The position numbers and the translations under genes were made by a program. Shown one piece after another: positions 56,446 to 64,000 of a stretch of DNA of 64,000 nucleotides. The stretch covers positions 18,042,001 to 18,106,000 of the forward strand of contig NC_088786.1 in NCBI RefSeq assembly GCF_949628265.1. The letters run 5' to 3'. This stretch comes from Cloeon dipterum. Lineage: Eukaryota; Arthropoda; Insecta; Ephemeroptera; Baetidae. Position 1 is the first letter of the stretch. The number at the start of each line of letters is the position of its first letter. The notes beneath the pieces were generated by a model, which did not search any database, was not told the origin of the DNA, and saw only the letters and a program-made list of their open reading frames with translations.

Positions 56446-57495
56446 TCAAATGAGGTCTGCCACCTCGACGTGGTGGTTGCCGTTCATGGTGGTCGCCTCC
56501 TGCTTCACCTCCTCGGCCACCACGTTGGCCGCTTCCTCGGGCTTGGCCACCTCTTCGACCTTGGCCGCCGGCTTGCTCACTTTGGTCACAGGCTTGGGGC
56601 CCGAAGCAGTCTTCGCGGCCGCTGTGGGCTTGGCCGCCGGTTTGGCCGCAGCAGTAGTTCTCGACAACGGCCTTGCTGCGGCAGAAGTCTTCCTGGCCGC
56701 CTCGACAGACGTTTTCCTGGCCGCATCCGTTGCAGTGGCTGACGTCTTCCTGGCCGCGGCGGTGGTGGAGGCGGCTGACGCAGGCCGGCTGCTCGTCTTG
56801 GCGGCCACTCCGTTCACGGGGGTGGTCCTGCTTGCCGGTCTGGCCGTTGCCGCTGCAGCTGGCTTGGGCGATGCGGCCGCAGTCCTGGTGACCGCCGGTT
56901 TGGCCGCCGCGGGCTTGGCTGTGGTCTTTGCCGCGTCACCATTGGCGGTCGGCCGCGTGGCGGTGATTGGCCGTGGTTTGGCCGCCGGGGCCGCCCTGGT
57001 CGTGGCGGCCGGTTTGTTGGCCGTCAGGGTCACCCTGACGGAGCTGGTGACCGTGGTGGTGGCCGGCTTGGGCCTGGCTGCCGCGGTGGCCGTCGTGCCG
57101 GCAGAGGTCTTCCTGGCCGCTGGGGTCGCGGGCTTGGCCGACGGAGCTGCGGCCGGTTTTGGAGTCGCGGGTTTTGCAGGGGGCACCTTTGCCGGCACTG
57201 AAGGCTTCCTCGGCGTGGTGGTGGAGGTGCCTGCGGGCTTGCTGGTTGCGGAAGCAGACCTTGCAGTGGTGGCTGGCTTAGTGGCCGTCGGCTTGGTTGG
57301 ACTGGCCGCCTTAGTCGGGCTGGCTGGCTTTGTGGGGGTCTTAGTCGGCGAGGCCGGCTTGGTCGGGGACGCGGCCGCCTTCTTGGCCGCTGGGGCCGTC
57401 TTAGTGTCCGCCTTTTTGGGTGAGGTTGCAGCCACAGTGGCGGCGGCTGCGGCGACGGCCGTGGCCGCTCCGGCAACGACAGCTGCCTCCAGTAC
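56446..57495 (-). CDS. Basic C-terminal exon of the PAM2-motif gene
   Basis: 350 codons including the stop. Nearly all residues are Ala, Thr, Pro, Lys, Ser and Arg, with KPASPTKTPTKPASPTK and related KSPxK-type repeats, four RKTS(A/V) sites and a short acidic end (EEVKQEATTMNGNHHVEVAD). The opposite strand is also open for 373 codons, but that product is a hydrophobic Ala/Val/Gly/Leu mirror of the repeat and is taken as a shadow. Confidence 0.8.
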   Translation of the reverse strand, partial: VLEAAVVAGAATAVAAAAATVAATSPKKADTKTAPAAKKAAASPTKPASPTKTPTKPASPTKAASPTKPTATKPATTARSASATSKPAGTSTTTPRKPSVPAKVPPAKPATPKPAAAPSAKPATPAARKTSAGTTATAAARPKPATTTVTSSVRVTLTANKPAATTRAAPAAKPRPITATRPTANGDAAKTTAKPAAAKPAVTRTAAASPKPAAAATARPASRTTPVNGVAAKTSSRPASAASTTAAARKTSATATDAARKTSVEAARKTSAAARPLSRTTAAAKPAAKPTAAAKTASGPKPVTKVSKPAAKVEEVAKPEEAANVVAEEVKQEATTMNGNHHVEVADLI

Positions 57496-60400
57496 CTGCA
57501 AAAACAGCAGGCTTAAGTCAGGAAGTCGCATTTTTATTTGTACGTGTCACCAGATTGGACGAGAATGTTAAAAATTCAAGCAAACAATTTTTAACAAATC
57601 TAATCTTGACGCGGGATCATAGGAGATTATCATAATTCATTGTCCTACTATATATTAAAAAAACAATAAAAATCGAAAAATTCGAATTTTAGTTAGCGAC
57701 GCAAGATTGCCGGGGAGGTCGCGGCGAGCGTTTTCGCAAATGGGGGCGCGGGCGCCCGACGCCCCCCGGGGGGCGAAAACCGCCCCCGAAGAAACTTTCG
57801 TCTAACGATCCGGACGAAATTCGGTGGGTACGTTCGTCGGCCGCCCCGGAGGCCGCCGCGCGGGCGCGTTCGCCCCGCAAAAGTCCGCGGGGCGCCCGGG
57901 AGCCCCGCGCGTCCGCCTCCTTCGCGGGGCGGGTCGGCGGATCGGCGCGAGATTCGCGGGGGCGCCGGAGGCGGCCGACGCGAGCCGGACGAGCATAGGG
58001 ACCCGGGGTCGCCGGGCGCGGGATGGGGGCGCGGCGGGGCCCCGAAGTCGCCGCTCCCGGGGGCGGCCGCGGAACGGCCGCGCCGATCGGGCCGCGATTC
58101 GGCGGGCGGCACCGGCGCCGACCCGGGAGGCCGCCGCGCGGGCGCGTTCGTCCCGCCAAAGTCCGCGGGGCGCCCGGGAGCCCCGCGAACGAGGGGCGCC
58201 CGCGGGGAGGGTCGGCGGATCGGCGCGAAATTCGCGGGGGTGGAAGAGGCGGCCGAGGCGAGCACGGGGACCCGGGGTTTCAGGGCGCGGGAAGGGGGCG
58301 CGGCGGGGCCCCGAAGTCGCCGCTCCCGGGGGTGGCCGCGGAACGGCCGCGCCGATCGGGCCGAATTTAGCGCGGGCCGTGGCGCGCGGGTCGTGGAGTC
58401 GGGCGCCGTCGTCGCGGGAGCCCGGCGTCGTCCGAGGGGCGCTCGGGAGCCCCGCGAACGAGGGGCAACCGCGGGACGGGTCGTCGGATCGTGGCGAGAT
58501 TCGCGAAGGTGGCGGAGGCGGCCGAGGCGAGCAAGACGAGCACGGGGACCCGGGGCCGGAAATCGCGGGAAGGGGCCTGGCGGGGCCCCGAAATTGCCAA
58601 CCCCCGGGGTTAGCTTCGTAACGGAAGCTCTGATCGGGCCGAAATTCGCGTCGGCATTAGCGTGGGGTCGTAGAAAATGACGCCGCAGGGCGGCCGCATC
58701 CTCGTAGCTACCCCCAACTGGAGTCAGCTGCCCCCCTAGGGTTGCCATGTCCCCAGAGTTCGCCAATAAGTTTTGTCAGGCGCCCAAGTAGGGCGGCCGA
58801 TACACGTAGCTACCCCCTACTGGAGTCAGCTGCCCCCCTAGGGTTGCCACTCTCCCATCAGACGCCTAGCACTAAATTCTACCACGCCTCCTAGGGTTGC
58901 CACATGTCGTAGAGATTGCCAAAACTCAATGTGGCCGCCAACCCTAGGGTTGCCGCACGCCGTAGAGACTGCCCGAACTCAAGGCGGCCGCACACTCTAG
59001 GGTTGCCAGACACCACACGACCGGACCCAACTTAATTCGGCCGCGCTCCCAAAGGTTGCCGTACGCCACGGGGACGGTCCGAACTTGAGGCGGTCTCGCT
59101 CTCTAGGGTTGCCACACGCCGTAGAGACTGCCCGAACTCAAGGCGGCCGACCACTATAGGGTTGCCACACGCTGTAGGGACTCCCAAAAATCAAGGCGGC
59201 CGCCCACCCTAGGGTTGCCACTTTCCCATCAGACGCCTAACACTTAAGTCTTCCACGCCTCTTAGGGTTGCCAGACACCACAGGACCGGCCACAACTTAA
59301 GTCGGCCGCCCCAGCAAGAAAATGGATATCCGAAGGATATCCAAAAGGTATCCGAGATATCCATGGATATCCGGAGGATATACATCTGTACAGCCCGATG
59401 TCATAGGGCGGATATCCCGGATATCCAATTTCTTGCTGGGGCGCTTCAGAGGGTTGCCACACGCTATAGTGACGGCCAAACTAAATGCGGCAACGACTCC
59501 TAGGGTTGCCACACGCCATAGGGACGGCCCAAACTCCAAGCAGCCGTGAACCCTAGGGTTGCCACACGCCGCAGAGAATGCCCTAACTAAAGGCGGCCGC
59601 GCACTCTAGGGTTGCCAGACACCACACGACCGGCCCCAACTTTAGTCAGCCGCGCTTCCTAGGGGTGCCGCACGCCGTAGTGACGGCAAAAACTCAAGGC
59701 GGCCGCGCACTCTAGGGTTGCCAGACACCACACGGCCGGACCCAACTTAAGTCGGCCGCGCTCCCAAAGGTTGCCGCACGCCACGGGGACGGCCCGAACT
59801 TATGGCGGTCTCGCTCCCTAGGGTTGCCGCACGCAGTGAGGACCACTCGAAGTCGAGGCGGCCGCACACCCTAGGGTTGCCACCTGTCACGGGGACGCCC
59901 AGAACTCGAGGCGGCCTCGCTCCCTAGGGTTGCCGCACGTCACGGGGACGCCCGCAACTCGAGGCGGCCGTGCACTCCGGTGTTGCCGGGGGGCGAATCC
60001 TCGGTCGCGCGGAAAAGTCGAGACGTATAGGGGGGGGGGGTGGTGAAATTACCATATTCTAGTCTATACTTAATTAAATAATTCGGTTCACCAAAAAGTA
60101 CCTTAAATCCAGAGCGCAATAAAAATTTTGGCCTCATTGTAAACAAGCTATGGATTCACATTTTTTTGCGATCATGATGTGCACCTTGAGTTCAAATACT
60201 GTAAATTAAAACCCGTAATTTCTTTACAACTCAAGAGTGATAAGATAAAATAATGCTAATTATCTCTATATAAATATTCAGAGTAACTTCGTATTTTGGT
60301 GCCCCACTTCGCGAAACCAAGGAATCACAGAGAATAACTTTTTTCATGAGTTTTTAAGTGGGCCAAATAAAGGGGATGACGACGTCTAGGTCTGAATTTA

Positions 60401-63223
60401 AGATATTTGGAATAGTCATCTATTATTGCCGAGCGAATAAGATGGTTAGATTTTAACGGGAAACATCTAACGTTATTGTCCCAATTTTAAGAGATTTTAA
60501 GTTTCCTTCAATATTTTTTCTTTTCAAAGGGAAAAAACCGTTTCTTTTAAAAAAATCACGTTGGCTTAAATGGCTTCATAAATTGCATGAATCGCTTGCT
60601 CATTTGATGGTTCCGCAACGAATGAAAGCCCAGAAAAATATTGTCGATCGTCTAAATTTCACAGCACTAAGGATGATGAAAAGCGATAGTAACAAGGATT
60701 TAATTTTTCGTTCAAGAAATTTGTTTCATCTGAGAGACTGACCAAATATTTAAATAATTCCCTACAGATGATATGGTATGTCCCAAAAACGCTCATATTA
60801 AGTTGAATTATACACATCTGCGGAAATATTACCTTATTTTCCTCTGGAGCATCAACATTTAGGTTGGCTGCGGCCTCGACAAGCGCTTCAACGGCTTTAG
60901 GTTCTTCCTCCTGGATTTTCAGTTCAGGTTCAGATTGCACAGGTTCCGGAGTCGGCTGCTGCACAGGCACCGGCTCTTCCACCACCTCCTCCACCTTAAC
61001 AGGCTCAACCTGCTCAACCACGAGAGGCGGTTCCTCCTCCTGCAGCTGCTGCTGCGGCGGCTGTGGAGGCTCCTCGATCTTCTGCATCAGCGTCTCAAGC
61101 AGGTCAGGTTGCTGCAGTTGCTGCTGCTGTTCCTGTTCTTCCATGACAAGCGAAACTGGCTCCGTGGCCGGGGACTTAGGCTCCTCTTGCACCACGGGCG
61201 AAGCTATCATCCGCTCCTCCTCGACAGGGGACTCAACAAACACATCTTTGGCAGGAGAAACGGAAATGGGGGGTTCTTCAGCTTTGGTTTCGAGCAGGAA
61301 GTCGGAGGCGGTCACGGGAGCGTCCTCCAACAAGTCTACGGCAGCAGGAGCAACCGCATCGCCCTGGACAGGAGAAAGAGGGCCAGTCTGTATAAGAGGC
61401 TCCTCCTGAACGTGGACAGGCTCCAGCTGCTCGAGCGGGGCCTCTGTGGGCCAGGCGTCGGTTGCCGGGAGCTGGACTGGGGTGTCAGGCGTGCCGACGG
61501 TCTCGAGCACGGCAAAGCTGGGGACTTCTGCCACGCCGTAAGAGCACGAAACCACGTTTTCCTCCACCTAAACATGGATTCTAAATAATTTCTGAATGAA
61601 ACTAAATTTTAAGGCAGAAACCCCGGTATGGCACTGATATGACATGGTTTCTGATCACACGACAAGAAAAATCAAAAAATACCAAAAGTTCCTGATATAA
61701 ATATTATTTTCCTATTTTCTTACTTGGCACATTTCTCCCTAAATATTTTTTAATACTCATGGAAATTTTTCAATTGAGCAAAATAGTATTTTTAAATTAA
61801 TTTGTTAATTGCGGTCAATTTTCTTGAAATATCCAAATCGTTCAACTCGTAGAATTGATTTATTCCCACCACCATTTAATGTGGTTCCCATCGGGAAAAG
61901 CTACTGGAATTAATTGGTTTTGCCATAAACTAAAACATCAAAACCTTCAAGTTCCTAGTAAGATGAGATCAGAGAGTAAGGTGAACCACTCTACCTGAAA
62001 GGGTGCGCCGTTCAGGACGAACGGGTTCAGCTCCCCCTGGAAGGTGGGTCTGCTCTCATACTCGATGTTAATCATGTTGTCGACGGGATCCACAGGGCTT
62101 GTGAACATGTCCACGGCGGCTGATACCTCCGCGTTGGGCTCGAAATTGGGAGCATCGGGGCTCAGCGGGAAGGTTTCCCGTGTGGGCGAGTGCACTGGCA
62201 CAAACTCCTTGGCGTCTGGGTTCAGTTTGTAGTCCATTTCGGGATCAAAACTCTACAAATATGTTATTTTTTTATCAATATTCATTCTTATTAGAGAATC
62301 AAATGGGAATGAAGAAAAATATTTATTTAAATTAAAGTTTAACATTTACAATTTTAACGTTTGTGTTTTAAGCAACCAATAAATAACGCCATTGGTTAAC
62401 GGTTACAGACAATTTTAAGTTCTAAATCGTAGCATAAGTGAATTAAATCATAAGCATACAATGGCACCATCTATTGGTGGCTTCAAACACTGAGTAGTGA
62501 ATTGTCATCATTAATTTTTACTTTGATTACCTCAAGATCAAGGTTGCTAGGAACCTGCTGGGTCTCAGGAAGAAGCTCTTCTGCGGTGAATAGCGGCTCC
62601 TCTGGCTGGTGCTGCAACTCCTGCACAAACTTCTCAAAAGGCTCTTCCAGCTCCTGCTGTTGCTGCTGCTGCGGCTCTTCAAACTCGGATGTCTCCTGCA
62701 CGAGCTCACTGCCGATGGACAGCTTCACCTCGGTGGTGAACGCCTCCTCGGCCGGTTGTGCTTCTGGCTGCGCTTCCAACTCGAACTGCAGCTCTTCGAG
62801 GTTCAGCTTGGCCTCGACTTGCTGGCTCAGCTCAAAAGACTCGTTGAGCTGGTCGAATTGAGAGGCGATCTCCTGTGGCTGCTGCGGCTGAGCGGATTCA
62901 GAGATGAAGAGCAGTTCGTCCTCGAGCACCGGCTTGGGCTCGTCCTTTTTCTCCTCCTCGGGGTCCACGGGCAGAGGCAACTGCTCGGCCTGGTGCTGCG
63001 GCAGCAGCTGTTCGCACGCCTCCTCCTTGCTCGGTTCTACTTTGATGTACTGCCAGTCCTCGTCACCGTCCGAATCGCTCTCATTGTCCGCATCTGGGTC
63101 GATGCCACACGCATTGTCCGCGCTCCCGGCTGTAAGTAAATTGGATCTCTCAGCAACGTTGTGTGTGAAAAATTCGACAGCAATGAATAAACATTTTAGT
63201 GCTTTACCACTGCGCCAAAGCAT
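56446..63223 (-). CDS. PAM2-motif protein, acidic N-terminus and basic Ala/Pro/Lys-rich C-terminus (Map205-like candidate)
   Basis: Exons are 63223-63208, 63129-62531, 62252-61995, 61567-60833 and 57495-56446 (TGA). Phases close throughout, giving 885 residues. The first exon (MLWRS plus one base) is tentative, since it is only 16 bases and was chosen because it fits phase 1. Residues 6-205 are acidic and Gln/Glu-rich, beginning with DADNESDSDGDEDWQYIKVE. Residues 213-224 carry KLNPDAKEFVP, a good PAM2 motif (binding the MLLE domain of poly(A)-binding protein). Residues 292-536 are Pro/Glu/Gln-rich and disordered. Residues 537-885 are basic and low-complexity, with SPTKP repeats and several ARKTS sites, like the microtubule-binding or histone-H1-like tails. 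The acidic-then-basic layout, the E/D-W-x-Y-I patch and the PAM2 motif suggest insect Map205, recalled only in part. I am sure of the gene and the PAM2 motif, not of the name. Confidence 0.72.
57857..58660. repeat. GC-rich tandem repeat, unit about 270 bp, three copies
   Basis: The anchor GCGGGGCCCCGAA recurs at 58034, 58303 and 58580 (spacing 269 and 277), and GAGGCGGCCGA-type blocks recur before each. The outer copies are more diverged. G+C is very high against AT-rich flanks. Because the spacings are not multiples of three, the long open frames here (357 codons minus, 265 plus) change frame relative to the repeat and are not coding. Confidence 0.85.
58680..59999. repeat. Minisatellite, ~53-bp unit, about 21 copies
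   Basis: The core CTAGGGTTGCCACACGCC with the tail GGCGGCCGC recurs every 51-54 bases from 58736 to 59975 (58839, 58890, 58943, 58996, 59050, 59103 and so on). Near the left end the first two units form a ~104-bp higher-order pair sharing GTAGCTACCCCC and GGAGTCAGCTGCC. Variants at the core include CAGACACC, GCACGCC and TTTCCCATC. It lies in the last intron of the PAM2-motif gene. Confidence 0.92.
59309..59441. mobile_element. 133-bp inverted-repeat element inserted in the minisatellite
   Basis: Both ends carry a 24-bp terminal inverted repeat with one mismatch, starting CCCCAGCAAGAAA and ending TGGATATCCG. The interior is built of repeated GGATATCC palindromes. It has no coding capacity. 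Neighbouring minisatellite units give the empty site: tcggccg|cgct. Insertion occurred between these bases with no added duplication visible. It is not a family I recognise. Confidence 0.85.
62196..62228 (-). other. PAM2 motif (PABP MLLE-binding peptide)
   Basis: Encodes KLNPDAKEFVP. The key PAM2 residues Leu, Asn-Pro, Ala, Glu-Phe and Pro are in the standard spacing (LNxxAxEFxP) seen in Paip1/2, ataxin-2, eRF3 and Tob. It is 8 codons into its exon. Confidence 0.85.
62463..62497. repeat. Third copy of the MITE-like terminal sequence
   Basis: CACCATCTATTGGTGGCTTC followed by AAACACTGAG matches the terminal region of the element at 11858-12230. It sits about 35 bases past the exon-2 donor of the PAM2-motif gene. 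Only one end is recognisable. Confidence 0.7.
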
Positions 63224-64000
63224 GATGTGTCGTTATAAACACCGAGTCATAAAAAAAATTCATTGATTAAAATGGCGATTAAATTATGTCAAGAGATGAT
63301 TTATTTTTTTATCTAAGAATGGAGTAAACATGTTTTGATTAAATTTAATGAAATTTCAAGTGGTAAAAATCTTACAGATTTTTTTTCATTAAATAAATGC
63401 CTCAATAACAAAAATTAGTTACAGATGAGCAGGCGGGAATTAATAGTGGCATTCCGTACAAAATGCAAAAATATTAATATAAACCTGCTGAATCCGCAAA
63501 TATGTGGTTGATGTGGTGGCAGTTTTTCTTACAAGCCATAAATCAATTCCCTCTTTTAATGTCAGCTAAATGAAATTGTGAAATAGGAAGCTTTTGAATT
63601 CCAGCTCCAAGCTGGAGTAAAAATGCGAGCAGACAGTACAGGCAGAAGCACACTCACCTGAGAATTTCCCAAAAACTTCAAGCACAAAGAGAAGAAGCAG
63701 AATATTTAGAACAAGCTTGTTAGTGAGTGAAAAGTAGCTGGAGAGGAGATTTTCGGGAGAGCGAGTGTGTGAGTGCGGCTATGAAGAGCAGTGCATTTAT
63801 TTTCTTTTTCTGCGAGAGGACCACGCCCGCGGATCGATGTGGCGCGCCGTTTAGGACCACGGGCAATGAGCCTCAGCGTGGGGGCGACTGCCAGCGGAGG
63901 CGGCACAACAGGTTTCGCCGAATTGCGTGCACAATGCGAATTTTTATGATTGATTCAGACGTGCCACGCGCCAGCAAAAAGGACTAAAAAGCTAGACTGG
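63224..64000 (-). other. 5' flank and possible 5'UTR exon of the PAM2-motif gene
   Basis: A strong donor, CAG|GTGAGTG, lies at 63657-63658 on the minus strand after a pyrimidine-rich, ATG-free stretch (63658-63730), as in a 5'UTR exon. An acceptor-like TTCTTAG at 63313 could join it to the exon holding the ATG at 63223. CpG-rich sequence at 63.75-63.95 kb may be the promoter. Confidence 0.4.

Larger units (their letters stand above)
57496..60832 (-). other. Last intron of the PAM2-motif gene
   Basis: 3.3 kb. The minus-strand donor AAG|GTAATA is at 60832 and the acceptor TTTTTGCAG at 57496. About 2.3 kb of it is tandem-repeat DNA. The remaining 60.05-60.83 kb is AT-rich with no coding signal, apart from a run of ten or more G at about 60031. 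Confidence 0.8.

Noticed and set aside
56450..57571. 373-codon plus-strand open frame opposite the basic exon
   Set aside because: The product is a mirror of the low-complexity minus-strand exon, Ala/Val/Gly/Leu-rich, and has no splice or start context. The minus-strand frame joins in phase to four other exons.
57693..58766. 357-codon minus-strand and 265-codon plus-strand open frames in GC-rich DNA
   Set aside because: They run through a ~270-bp tandem repeat whose spacings (269, 277) change frame, so the translation does not repeat. Lack of stops is explained by extreme G+C. Composition is only Arg/Pro/Ala/Gly.
58736..59990. Telomere-like array, because of repeated CTAGGGTT
   Set aside because: The unit is ~53 bp with a long unique tail, not TTAGG or TTAGGG in tandem, and it lies inside a gene.

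Overview
The window is nuclear DNA from an insect or close arthropod relative. The evidence is spliced genes with canonical GT-AG introns, GC-rich exons in AT-rich introns, and an active-zone scaffold gene of the arthropod Bruchpilot type. I cannot name the species. The intron-rich gene structures argue against a Drosophila-like fly. I see no prokaryotic operons, CRISPR arrays, rRNA or convincing tRNA genes.

Layout. (1) From position 1 to about 39.4 kb, minus strand: bruchpilot (brp), the ELKS/ERC/CAST-family scaffold of the presynaptic active zone. The N-terminal coding exon is at 38450-39421, a 24-kb intron follows, then a run of coiled-coil exons from 14.5 kb to the left edge, where the gene is cut near its C-terminus. 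(2) 39.5-43.1 kb: non-coding, with a GC-rich block at 40.8-41.6 kb that may hold the brp promoter or 5'UTR. (3) 43.1-48.3 kb, minus: a three-exon LHFPL/Tmhs tetraspan protein. (4) 48.8-51.7 kb, plus: ataxin-10, sharing a short divergent promoter with paired CCAAT boxes with the Tmhs gene. (5) 52.1-54.6 kb, minus: Bap55/ACTL6 actin-related protein, tail-to-tail with ataxin-10. (6) 54.9-55.5 kb, plus: the C22orf39/PANTS homologue, head-to-head with Bap55. (7) 56.4-63.2 kb, minus: a multi-exon gene for a protein with an acidic Gln/Glu-rich N-terminal half, a PAM2 (poly(A)-binding-protein) motif and a basic Ala/Pro/Lys/Thr-rich C-terminal exon, possibly a Map205-like microtubule-associated protein. 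Its large intron holds a GC-rich ~270-bp tandem repeat, a ~53-bp minisatellite of about 21 copies, and a 133-bp inverted-repeat element inserted in the minisatellite.

Exons were joined by matching splice sites, reading phase and family similarity. The reading frame closes across every junction in all six genes.

The most interesting observation is in brp. After the exon ending MLQNKGL there are two kinds of downstream exon with the same entry phase. One (13110-13165) carries the form I recall from Drosophila Brp. The other (12550-12689, followed by 10904-11251) carries a segment resembling the vertebrate ERC1/2 coiled coil that the fly protein lacks. Reading frame prevents joining 13110-13165 directly to 12550-12689, so one gene seems able to make a fly-like and a vertebrate-like ELKS version. 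Three of the six genes (brp, Tmhs/LHFPL, PANTS) have homologues with synaptic or sensory roles. The other three are general cell-biology genes.
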